Shown here piece after piece: positions 1-10,415 of a stretch of 64,000 nt of DNA (position 1 is the first letter of the stretch; each line of letters opens with the position of its first letter). Source of the DNA: Roseibium litorale. GTDB taxonomy: Bacteria > Pseudomonadota > Alphaproteobacteria > Rhizobiales > Stappiaceae. The stretch is taken from assembly GCF_014842915.1 (NCBI RefSeq), contig NZ_JACYXI010000002.1, positions 395,611 to 459,610 on the forward strand, in the 5' to 3' direction. Made by a program: the position numbers and the translations under genes. The notes under the pieces were generated by a model. It saw only the letters and a program-made list of their open reading frames with translations, had not been told where the DNA came from and made no database searches.

Positions 1-2098
1 CCTCGGGCGATACTCCTTCTGCCTGAAGCCACATCTCTCCGGCAAAGCTCGCCCTTACCGACGATAATCTCAGAACGCCTTCCGCATCTCTTGCGGCAAT
101 CACCCCGCCAAGGTCCGCAATTTGTATGTCCGCCGGCCTTTCCCATGAGAGCCCCACCCACCCGGCGCAAATAAGTGCAACAGCACCAAAACGCCACCTG
201 CCACGTGTCAGCAGCAGCCAGAACAGACCAGTGGTCAGGAACAGGGTCGCCAGGGCCCCGGGCGGTATCAGGGCGCCTTTGCCGTCATCCAGCGCCTCAG
301 TCCAGGCCGCCACGGCCAGCAGCATGGAGAGGCCCTTGTCCATGACGAAGAGCGGCAGCGCGGAGAGGCCGAACGGCATCAGCACCAGCGAAAGAACGCC
401 CATGGGCATGATGACAAGCGACACCAGCGGCATGCCAAGGAGGTTGCCGATCATTCCATAGGACGCAATCCGCCCGAAGTGATGCGCGCCGATGATGCCG
501 GTCGCAAGGCCCGCTATGGCCGTTGTCGCCAGAACCCCGCCGCCCCAGAGAAGCGGCGTCAGCGCCAGCCTCACCGCAAGGCTTGTCTCATGTGCGTGCC
601 CTGTTCTCATCAGGGTCCGGAGCCGGCTTTCCGACCAGCGGCCATAAACGGCAATCAGGCAGATCACCGAAGCGAAGGACATCTGGAAACCTGGATGGAA
701 CAATTGCTCCGGCCGGGCCAGGAGCAGTGTGATGCCCGCAAGAGCGACACTGTGCAGGGTCAGCCCGCGCCGGGCGGTGAGAATGCCGATGAACACCAGC
801 GAGATCATGATAAAGGCCCGCTGGGTGGAGACGGACGCCCCGGACAGAAGCAGATAGAATGCCGCAGCCATAAGCGCGGCACTAGCCGCAATCTTGTGTA
901 AGGGAAGCCGTAGCGCCAGCGGCTCGAACAAGGCCAGCAGCAAGAGCAGAGCCGTATAGGCCCCTCCGGCGAACAGAGCCATGTGAAGGCCCGAGATGGC
1001 CAGCACATGGGCCAGCCCGGCGGCCCTCAGGCTCTCCTCTGCCTGTTCTGACAGACCTGCCCGTTCCCCCACAAGCAGAGCGACCGCCAGTTCCGCAGGG
1101 TCGCCCGGCGGCAATGTGCGGCGGATTTTTGCGGCGAGCAATTGCCTCAGGTCATCCAGCTCCCGCCGGAAACCGAAACCTGCCTGTTGCGCCTCAATCT
1201 CCGGCTTGCCATAGGAAAATCCGGTCGCGCCGATCCCGGAAAAATAGGCGGTGAAGGAAAAGTCGTAGCCCCCCGGACGGATGGGAGAGGACGGCGGGAA
1301 GAGACGGGCCTTCAGCCGCACATGATCCCCCGCCCTGGCGCCGCTCTCTTGCGGAGCGGAGACACGGATCCGCGCTGGAATGACCGGGCCGCGACGCTGA
1401 GGCCCTGGCGGCGCCATGCGCCCGCGATTACCCGCCTGAAGAACATCGATGATCAGGCGGGGGCCGGAAGCGGCCTGTTCGCGTTCCGCGACGATGCCGC
1501 TGATCTCCAGGGTCCGGGCCGCCTCCAGCTTCGGCGCGGCCACAAGAGCGGTGCGCAGAGTTCCCGCAGTAAAGCCTGCGGCAAACCAGAGACTGAGCAC
1601 CACCGCAAGGCTGAAACCCCGCGAGCGGTCACGCCAGGCAGCCCAGAGGCCAAGCGCCAGCGCGGCGCCTATAACCGCCAGCGCGGACGGCTCTTCGGGC
1701 AAGGAGAAATAAGCCAGTATTCCGGATGCCAGAGCGAAACCACCCCAGAGCAGCCCCTGCTCTTCCCTGAGCCGTCCTTCCCGCAAAGCCTTAGGCGCGC
1801 GATAGGGGGCGTTCTCATGGTCCCGCTTTGCTGGCGCAAAGCCGTAAGCCTCCGGACGGGTCCAGTTCGGCCGTTCAAAACCAAGCCGTGTCTCTTTCCC
1901 GCGGGCTATTAAAGTTCCGGTATCAGAAGTTGAGACCGCGCCAGCTGACGGCGTGTCATCTTTGGGGCCTTGCGCTGCTCCGGCGGACGCTGGGGTATCA
2001 GGCTCCTGCCTGCCCTTGCGTCCCAGTCCCCGGCCCGCCCGCTGCCCCGGCTCCTTCCGATCAGGTCCCGATCCGGACCTGTCCCCCGTGCCGGCCAA
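1..2098 (-). CDS. comEC: ComEC/Rec2-family DNA uptake channel (3' end outside window)
   Basis: Inner-membrane channel protein of natural transformation that moves single-stranded DNA into the cytoplasm. The reading frame stays open from the left window edge to about 2100, so the C-terminus is missing; about 699 codons are visible. The N-terminal part has a hydrophobic pair of helices and an OB-like DUF4131 region. The competence domain follows, with the typical block [13 protein letters not shown] and a series of membrane helices. The last visible part ([19 protein letters not shown], then [10 protein letters not shown]) resembles the metallo-beta-lactamase-like C-terminal domain. There is no ATG near the N-terminus. 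I chose TTG at 2098 because GGGAGG lies about 8 bases upstream, but the residues before roughly codon 90 are low-complexity and the true start may be further in. The gene is divergent from gltX. Family assignment is firm, the start is not. Confidence 0.85.
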   Translation of the reverse strand, partial: MAGTGDRSGSGPDRKEPGQRAGRGLGRKGRQEPDTPASAGAAQGPKDDTPSAGAVSTSDTGTLIARGKETRLGFERPNWTRPEAYGFAPAKRDHENAPYRAPKALREGRLREEQGLLWGGFALASGILAYFSLPEEPSALAVIGAALALGLWAAWRDRSRGFSLAVVLSLWFAAGFTAGTLRTALVAAPKLEAARTLEISGIVAEREQAASGPRLIIDVLQAGNRGRMAPPGPQRRGPVIPARIRVSAPQESGARAGDHVRLKARLFPPSSPIRPGGYDFSFTAYFSGIGATGFSYGKPEIEAQQAGFGFRRELDDLRQLLAAKIRRTLPPGDPAELAVALLVGERAGLSEQAEESLRAAGLAHVLAISGLHMALFAGGAYTALLLLLALFEPLALRLPLHKIAASAALMAAAFYLLLSGASVSTQRAFIMISLVFIGILTARRGLTLHSVALAGITLLLARPEQLFHPGFQMSFASVICLIAVYGRWSESRLRTLMRTGHAHETSLAVRLALTPLLWGGGVLATTAIAGLATGIIGAHHFGRIASYGMIGNLLGMPLVSLVIMPMGVLSLVLMPFGLSALPLFVMDKGLSMLLAVAAWTEALDDGKGALIPPGALATLFLTTGLFWLLLTRGRWRFGAVALICAGWVGLSWERPADIQIADLGGVIAARDAEGVLRLSSVRASFAGEMWLQAEGVSPE

Positions 2099-2209
2099 GG
2101 CGAAAACCCTCCCCGGGTCTTTGGAGTTTGGCGCTGCTATGCTAAGACCGCGCCAACCCGGCGGTTTCCCGCCAAGGCATCATTCTGGCAGAGACAATCA
2201 AGAACCACC

Positions 2210-3634
2210 ATGGCCAATAACGTCATCACGCGCTTTGCGCCTTCCCCCACCGGTTTCCTTCACATCGGCGGCGCCCGCACGGCTCTCTTCAACTGGCTGT
2301 TTGCCAAACACCACGGCGGCAAGATGCTGCTGCGCATTGAGGACACGGACCGGACCCGTTCCACACAGGAAGCGGTTGACGCGATTCTGGATGGCCTGAC
2401 CTGGCTCGGGCTTGATTGGGACGGTGAACCGGTCTCACAGTTTGCCCGTGTCGCCCGCCATCAGGAAGTGGTCGAAGCCATGCTTGCCAATGGCACAGCC
2501 TACCGCTGCTACTGCACCCCGGAAGAGCTGACCGAAATGCGGGAGAAGGCCCGCGCTGAAGGCCGCCCGCCGCGATATGACGGCACCTGGCGTGACCGCG
2601 ACGCATCCGAAGCCCCGGAAGGCATTGCCCCGGCGATCCGTCTTCGCGCACCGCTGGAAGGCGAAACCGTGGTTGACGATCTGGTGCAGGGACGTGTTGT
2701 CTTTCCGAACAAGGATCTGGACGATCTGGTGCTGATGCGGTCTGACGGCGTGCCAACCTATATGCTGGCTGTGGTGGTGGACGACCATGACATGGGCGTG
2801 ACCCACATCATCCGCGGTGACGACCACCTGACCAATGCAGCCCGGCAGACCCTGATTTTCCAGGCCATGGGCTGGGACGTGCCGGAGATGTCGCACATTC
2901 CGCTGATCCACGGCCCGGACGGAGCAAAGCTCTCAAAGCGTCACGGCGCAACCGGTGCGGAGGCCTACCGCGCCATGGGCTACCTGCCGGCGGCCATGCG
3001 CAACTATCTCGCCCGTCTTGGCTGGAGCCACGGCGACGAGGAAATCATGTCAACGGAAGACATGATCAAGTGGTTCGGCACGGATGCCATCGGAAAGTCT
3101 CCCTCCCGCTTCGATTTCAAGAAGCTGGAGAACCTGAACGGCCACTACATGCGCTCCACGGACGATGCGGAGCTCCTGGAGCACTGGAAGGCTTGCCTTG
3201 CTCATCGCGAGGACGGCAAGGCGGTGCTCGACTGGATGGCAACAGGTGACAACACCGCCACCGTTCTGACCGCCCTTCCCGGCCTCAAGGAACGCGCCAA
3301 GACGCTTGTCGAGCTGACCGAGAGCGCCTCTTATCTGTGGCGCCAGCGCCCGCTGGACGTGGACGAGAAAGCAGCCAAGATCCTTGACGCGGAAGCCAAG
3401 GCGATCCTTGCAGACCTGCACAAGCTCCTGAGCGGAGCGAATCTCTGGGAAGCCGGGGCACTGGAAACAGCCGTTAAGGCCTATGCGGAAGAAAAGGAAC
3501 TGAAGCTTGGCAAGGTCGCCCAGCCGCTGCGCGCCGCGCTGACCGGCCGGGGCACATCTCCGGGCATTTATGACGTTCTCATTGCCCTCGGACGCGACGA
3601 GAGCCTCGCCCGTATCGCGGACCAGGCATCCTGA
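2210..3634 (+). CDS. gltX: Glutamyl-tRNA synthetase
   Basis: Charges tRNA-Glu (and in many alphaproteobacteria tRNA-Gln, for later amidation) with glutamate in the cytoplasm. The predicted protein has 474 residues, the usual length. It carries the class I signatures: the HIGH-type motif HIGG at residues 18-21 within [13 protein letters not shown], and the KMSKS-type motif KLSKR at 240-244. The start at 2210 was taken because the conserved block begins five codons later; the frame is open further upstream but that part is junk-like. Ser242 in KLSKR corresponds to the serine that HipA kinase phosphorylates in E. coli GltX, which is relevant because a hipBA pair lies at the far end of this window. 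A 28-nt hairpin follows the stop codon. Confidence 0.97.
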   Translation: MANNVITRFAPSPTGFLHIGGARTALFNWLFAKHHGGKMLLRIEDTDRTRSTQEAVDAILDGLTWLGLDWDGEPVSQFARVARHQEVVEAMLANGTAYRCYCTPEELTEMREKARAEGRPPRYDGTWRDRDASEAPEGIAPAIRLRAPLEGETVVDDLVQGRVVFPNKDLDDLVLMRSDGVPTYMLAVVVDDHDMGVTHIIRGDDHLTNAARQTLIFQAMGWDVPEMSHIPLIHGPDGAKLSKRHGATGAEAYRAMGYLPAAMRNYLARLGWSHGDEEIMSTEDMIKWFGTDAIGKSPSRFDFKKLENLNGHYMRSTDDAELLEHWKACLAHREDGKAVLDWMATGDNTATVLTALPGLKERAKTLVELTESASYLWRQRPLDVDEKAAKILDAEAKAILADLHKLLSGANLWEAGALETAVKAYAEEKELKLGKVAQPLRAALTGRGTSPGIYDVLIALGRDESLARIADQAS

Positions 3635-3643
3635 CGAAATATA

Positions 3644-3671
3644 CCGCAGGGCAGCATCGCCTGCCCTGCGG
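3644..3671 (+). terminator. Hairpin after gltX
   Basis: A perfect 11-bp inverted repeat (CCGCAGGGCAG / CTGCCCTGCGG) with a 6-nt loop lies ten bases after the gltX stop. It is followed only by CGCAAAATT, without a real T-tract, so it may be an imperfect terminator or an RNA-stabilising stem. Confidence 0.55.
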
Positions 3672-3863
3672 CGCAAAATTCCGGCAACGGATTTGACCAA
3701 AGCGGTATGGTCCTGCGCTTGCGGCCCCGCAACAAATGGGCTACGCAAGAGCCGACCATTCCTCCAGCACCCTCAGGCTGGGTCTCTGTCCGGCCCTCAT
3801 CCGGGCAATTCCTGCATTCACGCCGGGGGCTGCGGCGAGTTTCTGACATAGGAGGTTATCTGA

Positions 3864-5156
3864 ATGGCTGACAAGAACGCCAAGCTGACCGTAGGCGGCG
3901 GCGAACATGGTTTCGACGTCCTGGACGGAACCATCGGGCCGTCTGTGGTGAACATCTCGTCCGTGTACAAGGACACCGGCATGTTCACATACGACCCGGG
4001 CTTCACCTCCACGGCGTCCTGCGAATCCAAGATCACCTATATCGATGGTGACGAGGGCACGCTGCTCTACCGCGGTTATCCGATCGAACAGCTTGCAGAC
4101 CATGGCGACTTCCTGGAATCCTGCTACCTGCTGCTTTACGGCGACCTGCCGACCAAGCCGGAAAAGGAAGACTTCGTGAGCCGTGTGACCTATCACACGA
4201 TGATCCACGAGCAGATGTCGCGCTTCTTCTCCGGCTTCCGCCGCGACGCACACCCGATGGCCGTCATGTGCGGTGTCGTTGGCGCCCTGTCCGCCTTCTA
4301 CCACGACAGCACCGACATCTCCGATCCGCGCCAGCGCATGATTGCGTCGCTGCGCATGATCGCGAAGATGCCGACCATCGCAGCCATGGCCTATAAGTAC
4401 CACGTCGGTCAGCCGTTCGTTTATCCGCGCAACGACCTGAACTACGCGGCAAACTTCCTGCACATGTGCTTTGCGGTTCCTTGCGAGGAATACAAGGTGA
4501 ACCCGGTTCTGGCCCGCGCCATGGACCGTATCTTCATCCTGCACGCCGACCACGAGCAGAACGCTTCCACCTCGACCGTTCGTCTCGCCGGGTCTTCCGG
4601 GGCGAACCCGTTCGCTTGTATCGCAGCTGGCATTGCCTGCCTCTGGGGCCCGGCACACGGCGGCGCCAACGAAGCAGCGCTCAACATGCTGTCCGAAATC
4701 GGTTCCGTTGACCGCATTCCGGAATTCGTTGCCCGCGCCAAGGACAAGAACGATCCGTTCCGTCTCATGGGCTTCGGTCACCGGGTCTACAAGAACTATG
4801 ACCCGCGCGCCAAGATCATGCAGAAGACCTGTCACGAGGTTCTCGGCGAGCTTGGTATCAAGGACGATCCGCTCCTCGACATCGCGATGGAACTGGAAAA
4901 GATCGCTCTCAACGATCCCTATTTCGTCGAGAAAAAGCTCTATCCGAACATCGACTTCTACTCCGGCATCACCCTGCGTGCCCTGGGCTTCCCGACCAAC
5001 ATGTTCACCGTGCTGTTCGCTCTTGCCCGCACCGTGGGCTGGATCGCCCAGTGGAAGGAAATGGTGGAAGATCCGTCCCAGCGCATCGGCCGTCCGCGCC
5101 AGCTCTACACCGGAGCTCCGAAGCGCGATTACGTGCCGATCGAACAGCGCCGCTAA
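3864..5156 (+). CDS. gltA: Citrate synthase (type II)
   Basis: Condenses acetyl-CoA and oxaloacetate to citrate, the entry step of the TCA cycle. The protein has 430 residues, the normal length of the hexameric proteobacterial enzyme. The catalytic triad is visible: His265 in [10 protein letters not shown], His306 in GFGHRVYK and Asp364 in NIDFYSG. The HEQNAST signature lies near residue 230. Translation starts at the ATG at 3864, with AGGAGG nine bases upstream. gltX lies 229 bp upstream with a hairpin between, and a strong intrinsic terminator follows the stop, so gltA is probably its own transcription unit. Confidence 0.97.
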   Translation: MADKNAKLTVGGGEHGFDVLDGTIGPSVVNISSVYKDTGMFTYDPGFTSTASCESKITYIDGDEGTLLYRGYPIEQLADHGDFLESCYLLLYGDLPTKPEKEDFVSRVTYHTMIHEQMSRFFSGFRRDAHPMAVMCGVVGALSAFYHDSTDISDPRQRMIASLRMIAKMPTIAAMAYKYHVGQPFVYPRNDLNYAANFLHMCFAVPCEEYKVNPVLARAMDRIFILHADHEQNASTSTVRLAGSSGANPFACIAAGIACLWGPAHGGANEAALNMLSEIGSVDRIPEFVARAKDKNDPFRLMGFGHRVYKNYDPRAKIMQKTCHEVLGELGIKDDPLLDIAMELEKIALNDPYFVEKKLYPNIDFYSGITLRALGFPTNMFTVLFALARTVGWIAQWKEMVEDPSQRIGRPRQLYTGAPKRDYVPIEQRR

Positions 5157-5184
5157 GACCGGCCGGGATCGTCATGGCAATCGG

Positions 5185-5214
5185 AACCCCCGGCTCACCG
5201 CCGGGGGTTTTTCT
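5185..5214 (+). terminator. Intrinsic terminator of gltA
   Basis: A 10-bp perfect stem (AACCCCCGGC / GCCGGGGGTT) with a 5-nt loop TCACC runs into TTTTTCTT. It lies 29 bp after the gltA stop and is a classical rho-independent terminator. Confidence 0.92.
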
Positions 5215-5277
5215 TATTCAGCCTCGGGAACCACCGCCTGACCTGAGGTCCGCTGAACCGTGAAGGGGAAAAAGCCT

Positions 5278-5793
5278 ATGAGCACGGGCATCATCATCAA
5301 ACGTCTGGAAGCATCCGACGTGGATGCCTTCCGCCGCATCCGCCTGGAAGCCCTTCGCGCCGAGCCTGCGAACTTTGCCAGCACTTATGAGGACTGGGCC
5401 GCTCTGTCTGAAGACGCATGGATGCAACGCCTGGATAATCCGGTATTCGCTGCATTTCTCGACCGGGAGCCCGTCGGCCTAATGGGACTGTTTCCAGAGA
5501 GCCTCGCCAAGATGGCGCATCGCGCCTCGATCATGATGGTGTATGTCCGCAAGAACCTGCGCGGAACCGGCCTGGCGCGGGAGCTTTTGGCCGCAGTCAC
5601 GGATCATGCGCGAAACTGCGGCATTCTCCAGCTGGAACTCGTTGTCTCAGCGGAAAACCCGGCAGCAATGCGTTTCTATCAAAGGGAAGGTTTTGTGGAG
5701 TACGGCAGACTTCCCGGAGGCTATATCTATGACGGCAAAGAGATCGTGGATGTCCTTATGATGCGCCGTCTTACCGATCAACCTGTTCAATAA
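5278..5793 (+). CDS. GNAT-family N-acetyltransferase
   Basis: Predicted cytoplasmic acetyl-CoA-dependent acyltransferase of 171 residues; the substrate cannot be told from sequence. The acetyl-CoA binding motif A is visible around residues 88-112, with the pyrophosphate-binding loop RGTGLA at 95-100. Motif B follows, with a late N-P-A-A-M-R-F-Y helix (ENPAAMRFYQREGF) typical of the fold. I chose ATG at 5278 rather than GTG at 5260 because AAGGGG lies about nine bases before it. It follows the gltA terminator and faces lpxB tail to tail, so it is likely monocistronic. Confidence 0.85.
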   Translation: MSTGIIIKRLEASDVDAFRRIRLEALRAEPANFASTYEDWAALSEDAWMQRLDNPVFAAFLDREPVGLMGLFPESLAKMAHRASIMMVYVRKNLRGTGLARELLAAVTDHARNCGILQLELVVSAENPAAMRFYQREGFVEYGRLPGGYIYDGKEIVDVLMMRRLTDQPVQ

Positions 5794-5929
5794 CGGCAAC
5801 CGTACCGAACCTCCTGGGAACGGGCAGCTGCCCGGTTGGCTACAAGCATCCTCGAAGACCTGCGGCCTTGTATTTCCGCCGTGATCCGCAAGCCCATTCA
5901 AAGATCCGGTTAGCCGCAAAGGAAAGCCC

Positions 5930-7126
5930 TCAGGTTGCCTTTCCGCGCGTCAGAACATCCATCACCACTGCCGCTGCCGCCTCGCTCTGGGAACGGCCAT
6001 CCGGCAGGCGCATGATCGTGTCCAGCTCGGAGAAGGCGCTGACCTGCTCTTGCCGAACCTGTGTATCCGCCAAAAGGCTCTCAAGCACCGGCACCAGCTT
6101 TTCAGGACAGACTTCGTCGTCCAGAAACTCCGGCACGACGTTGCGGCCCAGAATGATGTTCGGCAGCACCATGGATGAGACACTGGCAAAGGGGAAGATG
6201 CGGTTGATATCCTTGAGGCGGCGGTAGAACCAGTCGAGCCGGTAGCAGATCGCCATGGGTACGCCAGAAATCGCCAGCTCAAGCGACACTGTTCCAGAAG
6301 CGGCCAGAGCCGCATGGGCCCGGCGGAAGGCGGCATGCTTGGCCGCGTTACCGGTCACGATCTCCGGCTGGACCGCCCAGCCTGCGGTCTCCGCACGGAT
6401 CCGGGCTTCCATGCGCGGAACAGCCGGAAGCAGGATCTCCAGATCCGGCACGGATCTATCAAGCACTTCAAGGGTCTGGCCGAAGTCTTTCAGAAGCCGG
6501 TCGACCTCACTGCCCCGGCTTCCCGGCAGCAGGAGAAGTGTCTTGCGCCCATCGGTCAAGGCGGGACGCTCTCCTGCGCTCGACCGAAGTTCCTCAAGCC
6601 GCTCGATCAAGGGATGGCCGACATAATGGGTGCGCGGGCCGCCAAGCTTGCGGTGAACCTCCGGCTCGAACGGCAGGATGGCCAGAAGCTCGTCCACATA
6701 GACGCTCATCTTCTTCGCCCTGCCCGGCCGCCAGGCCCAGACCGACGGCGACACATAGCCGATGACCGGAATATGCGGCGCGCGCTTGCGCACCCGTTTG
6801 GCGACATTGTGAGTAAAATCCGGACTGTCGATGATCACCAGAACATCCGGATTGGCCTCGATCACCGCGTCGACCGTCTGATAGACCCGCTTCACGATCA
6901 AGGGCAGACGGGCCAGAACTGCGGTGAGCCCCATGACCGCAATGTCGGAAATGTCGAACAGGCTCTTCAAGCCCTGCTCTTCCATCCGCTCACCGCCAAG
7001 TCCGCAATAGGTAATGCGGCCTGGCAAGACCCGGTTCAGGCTTGCCATCAGCCGGGAGCCGAGCAGATCACCTGACTCTTCGCCGACCACAAAGGCGATC
7101 TTGAACATGCGCTCCCCACCGGTCAT
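5930..7126 (-). CDS. lpxB: Lipid-A-disaccharide synthase
   Basis: GT19 glycosyltransferase that joins UDP-2,3-diacylglucosamine and lipid X into the lipid A disaccharide at the inner face of the cytoplasmic membrane. The protein has about 398 residues, a normal length. The N-terminal block FKIAFVVGEESGDLLG, DSPDFTHNVAKRVRK and LPGSRGSEV are typical of LpxB. It is the last gene of the lpx cluster. Its ATG at 7126 overlaps the lpxI stop (ATGA), which suggests translational coupling. A second ATG at 7108, preceded by GGTGGGGAG, gives the more common N-terminus MFKIAF and may be the true start. Confidence 0.96.
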   Translation of the reverse strand: MTGGERMFKIAFVVGEESGDLLGSRLMASLNRVLPGRITYCGLGGERMEEQGLKSLFDISDIAVMGLTAVLARLPLIVKRVYQTVDAVIEANPDVLVIIDSPDFTHNVAKRVRKRAPHIPVIGYVSPSVWAWRPGRAKKMSVYVDELLAILPFEPEVHRKLGGPRTHYVGHPLIERLEELRSSAGERPALTDGRKTLLLLPGSRGSEVDRLLKDFGQTLEVLDRSVPDLEILLPAVPRMEARIRAETAGWAVQPEIVTGNAAKHAAFRRAHAALAASGTVSLELAISGVPMAICYRLDWFYRRLKDINRIFPFASVSSMVLPNIILGRNVVPEFLDDEVCPEKLVPVLESLLADTQVRQEQVSAFSELDTIMRLPDGRSQSEAAAAVVMDVLTRGKAT

Positions 7127-8028
7127 GCGTCACTCTCCGGCGCGGTTTGCGGGTCGAGACCATAGAGAAACAGACCAGCCTTGTCGGCGGCAGCGACTGT
7201 CGCTTCACGCTCGGCAATCAGCGCTCCGCCCGCCTCCACGGCGATACCGGCAAACCCGGCTGCCTGAGCCCGCTCAATGGTCATCGGGCCAACCGCCGGG
7301 AGATCAACCCGCAGGTCCTGTCCTGGCTTGACGGTCTTGACCAGAACGCCAAGACGCCCCTTTGCGCGCACCCGCCCGTTCTGGCGAAGCTCGGCGCAGC
7401 GGGCGAGCATGGCATCCGTGCCTTCCGCGCCTTCAACAGCAATCACGCGGCCGCCGAGGGCAACAGCAGCCTGGCCGATATCGAGATCCCCGAGACGGCG
7501 GGCAGCTTCAAGCGCCAGCGCCATGTCCTTCAGGTCTTCCGCCCGCGGTTTGACTTGTCCCAGGCTTCCAGGTCCCGCAAGCAGGTCCGGCGCCACATCC
7601 TTGATCCCTACCACGCGAAATCCCTCTTCCTCGATGAGGCCGATCACCTTGGTCAAAAGGCTGTCATCGCCTCCGGAAAGCGCCTTGATGATCCGCGGCA
7701 GACGGCGCAGCGTGCCGAGGTCCCCCATGACGGAGGTGAAATCCGGGCGCTTGCTGATGCCGCCGATCAGGACGACCTCGCGGCATCCTGCCGCCGCCAT
7801 AACCTTGAACAGACGGCCTATCTCGCCCCATCCCAGCTCCACGGCGGCCTGGCGCTTCAGGACTTCTTCCGCTTCGCCCTTGATGGCAACGATGAAAGCC
7901 TGGCGTCCGGCGGCGCGAAGGCCGTTCAGAACCTGCAGCGGCAACATGCCATTGCCACAAATAAGAGCGACCGGCGCAAGGGATGCACCGGCCGTCAAAA
8001 GATCTTTGCTGTCATGGCCCCGGATCAT
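7123..8028 (-). CDS. lpxI: UDP-2,3-diacylglucosamine pyrophosphatase LpxI
   Basis: Makes lipid X from UDP-2,3-diacylglucosamine, the step catalysed by LpxH in enterics. LpxI (DUF1009) is the alphaproteobacterial replacement. The 301-residue protein has the N-terminal signature VALICGNGMLPLQVL, the central VLIGGISKRPDF and the C-terminal TVKPGQDLRVDLPAVGP block known from the family. It lies between lpxA (10-bp gap) and lpxB (4-bp overlap), exactly where the missing pathway step should be encoded. No lpxH-like gene is seen in the window. Confidence 0.93.
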   Translation of the reverse strand: MIRGHDSKDLLTAGASLAPVALICGNGMLPLQVLNGLRAAGRQAFIVAIKGEAEEVLKRQAAVELGWGEIGRLFKVMAAAGCREVVLIGGISKRPDFTSVMGDLGTLRRLPRIIKALSGGDDSLLTKVIGLIEEEGFRVVGIKDVAPDLLAGPGSLGQVKPRAEDLKDMALALEAARRLGDLDIGQAAVALGGRVIAVEGAEGTDAMLARCAELRQNGRVRAKGRLGVLVKTVKPGQDLRVDLPAVGPMTIERAQAAGFAGIAVEAGGALIAEREATVAAADKAGLFLYGLDPQTAPESDA

Positions 8029-8038
8029 GACAGGTTTA

Positions 8039-8836
8039 TCACTCGGGTGCCCGCGGCGTGCAAAAACGGCGGTCTTCCTTTTCCAGGATGAAGTCCGTCA
8101 CCTGACGGACGAGCGGCTGATCGGCATTGGCTTCGGCCACGGCCTGCGCCCGCTCGCGCAGAGTGCCGGTCTCGCTCTCAAACAGATCGCGATAGGCGGC
8201 CCGCAGCGCATGGATCTGCTCACGCGGGAAATTCCGGCGCTTGAGACCCACCAGATTGAGGCCGCCCAGATGCGCCCGGTTGCCTGTAACCATTCCGAAC
8301 GGAATGAGATCGTTTTCCAGACCGGCCAGACCGCCGACAAAGGCATGATCGCCAATACGGGTGAACTGGATGACGGCAGAACCGCCACCGAAGATCACAT
8401 TGCTGCCGACGGTCACATGGCCTGCGATCATTACGTTGTTCGACAGAACGATGTTGTCGCCGAGATGACTGTCATGACCGACGTGAGAGTTAGCCAGGAA
8501 GGCACAGCGGTTGCCGATGGAGGTCGAGAACCCGCCGCCTTCCGTCCCCGCGTTCATGGTCACACCCTCGCGGATGAGGCAATCCTCACCGACGCGCAGG
8601 ATGGCATGCTCGCCACGGTATTTCAGATCCTGCGCCTGATGCCCGATAGAGGCGAACGGGAAAATAACCGTACGGGCGCCGATTTGCGTATCCCCGGCGA
8701 CAGCGACATGAGACTTCAGCTCGACGCCATCCCCCAGAACAACCTGACTGCCCACATGACAGAAGGGACCGATGCGGACGCCTTCACCCAAGGTGGCACC
8801 ATCCTCGACAATTGCACTGGGATGTATCGTTGACAT
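8039..8836 (-). CDS. lpxA: UDP-N-acetylglucosamine O-acyltransferase
   Basis: First enzyme of lipid A synthesis: transfers the 3-hydroxyacyl chain from acyl-ACP to UDP-GlcNAc. It has 265 residues, starts with STIHPSAIVEDGA and is built from left-handed beta-helix hexapeptide repeats (for example IGPFCHVG). The catalytic-loop histidine lies in the GHDSHLGDN region. The ATG at 8836 was chosen by family N-terminus; an upstream extension of the frame overlaps fabZ and has no family similarity. It lies 7 bp after fabZ in the cluster. Confidence 0.97.
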   Translation of the reverse strand: MSTIHPSAIVEDGATLGEGVRIGPFCHVGSQVVLGDGVELKSHVAVAGDTQIGARTVIFPFASIGHQAQDLKYRGEHAILRVGEDCLIREGVTMNAGTEGGGFSTSIGNRCAFLANSHVGHDSHLGDNIVLSNNVMIAGHVTVGSNVIFGGGSAVIQFTRIGDHAFVGGLAGLENDLIPFGMVTGNRAHLGGLNLVGLKRRNFPREQIHALRAAYRDLFESETGTLRERAQAVAEANADQPLVRQVTDFILEKEDRRFCTPRAPE

Positions 8837-8843
8837 CAGGTCC

Positions 8844-9314
8844 TCACGCATCCACCAGCATGGCGCTGATTTCCGCCTCAGCAACCTTTGCGCCATCAAC
8901 CATGGCGACGGCATCAAACTTCCAGATGTTCGAACGCTGCTTGATCTTCTTCACATGGAAGTGGACCTGATCGCCCGGAACCACCGGCTTGCGGAACTTC
9001 GCCCGATCGATCGTCATGAAATAGACGAGCTGCGGAGCCGTATCCTTACCGCGGGAATGAACGCAAAGGGCACCTGCCGTCTGAGCCATCGCTTCGATCA
9101 AAAGAACACCCGGCATCACCGGCTGCTTGGGGAAATGCCCCTGGAAATGCGGCTCGTTAATAGTCACATTCTTGATGCCGATGCAGCTGTCGTCACCGTC
9201 CATTTCGATGATCTTGTCGATCAGAAGAAAAGGATAGCGGTGCGGCAGAAGTTCAAGAACTTCCATGATATCTGCGCTCGGCAAAACCTTCTTTTCAGTG
9301 TTTTCCATGTGCAT
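8844..9314 (-). CDS. fabZ: 3-hydroxyacyl-ACP dehydratase FabZ
   Basis: Dehydrates 3-hydroxyacyl-ACP in fatty acid elongation and so competes with LpxA and LpxD for 3-hydroxyacyl-ACP. The protein has 156 residues with the hot-dog fold signature. [13 protein letters not shown] starts at residue 23, the catalytic His60 lies in GHFP and Glu74 in [11 protein letters not shown]. Its place between lpxD and lpxA is the conserved proteobacterial arrangement. The start could be the first ATG (9314) or the one two codons later (9308). Confidence 0.97.
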   Translation of the reverse strand: MHMENTEKKVLPSADIMEVLELLPHRYPFLLIDKIIEMDGDDSCIGIKNVTINEPHFQGHFPKQPVMPGVLLIEAMAQTAGALCVHSRGKDTAPQLVYFMTIDRAKFRKPVVPGDQVHFHVKKIKQRSNIWKFDAVAMVDGAKVAEAEISAMLVDA

Positions 9315-9365
9315 TCAACCCCTCGGCGCAACGCGCGCCTGAACATTCAATCAATTCCGTCCGGT

Positions 9366-10403
9366 TTACGTTGCGTTTCCACGCTCTGCAAGCTTTCGAA
9401 GCACTGCCATCTCGCGGAACCACTGTTTCACTGGCTTGGCAGGAGCGCCCCCATACCGTCCGCCTGCCGGAATATCTTCAGACACCACACTGACAGCGGC
9501 AATCTGGGCACCCATGCCGATGGTGACATGGCCGCGCACGCCAGTCTGGCCGCCAATGGCAACGTAGTCCTCAAGGGTTGCGCTTCCAGAGATGCCAACC
9601 TGTGAAACGATGACGCAATGGCGTCCGATGACAACGTTGTGGCCGATCTGAACCTGGTTGTCGATCTTGGTCCCCTCACCAATCACTGTGTCCCGGTTTG
9701 CACCCCGGTCCACGGTGGTATTGGCCCCGATCTCGACATTGTCCTGAATGATAACGCGGCCGATCTGCGGCACCTTGATATGACCGCCCGGCCCCATCGC
9801 ATAGCCAAACCCGTCCTGGCCAACACAAACGCCCGGATGGAGATAAACCTTGTTGCCAATGATCGCATGCTGAACGGAAGCATTTGCGCCGACGACACAA
9901 TCCCGGCCAATACGCACGCCTTCCGCAATCACCGCATTGGCGCGGATCACAGTGCCACTGCCGATTTCAGCGCCGGCTGCGATGACCGCGCCAGCTTCCA
10001 CGATGACACCAGGCTCCAGAACCGCGCCCGGATCGACAACGGCCCGGTCTGAAACAGCGGCAACGCCCTTCACCGCCGGAAACATTGCTTCCGGATAAAG
10101 TTTTGCGAGAACCAGAGCCCAGGAGCGATACGGCTCCTTGCAGACCAGCACAGCCGCACTTTCAGGAACCTTATCCTTGTGCTTGCGCGCGACGAGAACA
10201 GCCGCAGCTTCTGTGGAGGCCAGCTTGTCGAGATAGACCGTGTTGTCGAAGAAGACGAGCGTGCCTGCGAGAGCCTCTTCCACCGGACCAACGCCGGAAA
10301 TCACATGCGAAGGATCACCCCGCTCGATGTCCGCCCCTGCCCATTCGGCGATCTGGCCGAGAGTGACCGGCTCAGGCTGCTTGAAAAAAATCGGATCGGA
10401 CAT
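9366..10403 (-). CDS. lpxD: UDP-3-O-acylglucosamine N-acyltransferase
   Basis: Third step of lipid A synthesis: adds the N-linked 3-hydroxyacyl chain. The protein has 345 residues. An N-terminal uridine-binding domain (about 1-110) precedes a long run of hexapeptide repeats, with IGHNVVIG carrying the catalytic histidine. The start ATG at 10403 has GGGAAG a few bases upstream. A strong intrinsic terminator ends only about a dozen bases upstream of the start codon, so lpxD and the genes after it depend on read-through from bamA or on a promoter I cannot see. Confidence 0.97.
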   Translation of the reverse strand: MSDPIFFKQPEPVTLGQIAEWAGADIERGDPSHVISGVGPVEEALAGTLVFFDNTVYLDKLASTEAAAVLVARKHKDKVPESAAVLVCKEPYRSWALVLAKLYPEAMFPAVKGVAAVSDRAVVDPGAVLEPGVIVEAGAVIAAGAEIGSGTVIRANAVIAEGVRIGRDCVVGANASVQHAIIGNKVYLHPGVCVGQDGFGYAMGPGGHIKVPQIGRVIIQDNVEIGANTTVDRGANRDTVIGEGTKIDNQVQIGHNVVIGRHCVIVSQVGISGSATLEDYVAIGGQTGVRGHVTIGMGAQIAAVSVVSEDIPAGGRYGGAPAKPVKQWFREMAVLRKLAERGNAT

Positions 10404-10415
10404 TGCTGCTTCCCA

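Noticed and set aside
5800..5860. Terminator built on CGGGCAGCTGCCCG near 5820
   Set aside because: The palindrome has no loop and no T-tract on either strand, so it cannot be called a terminator.
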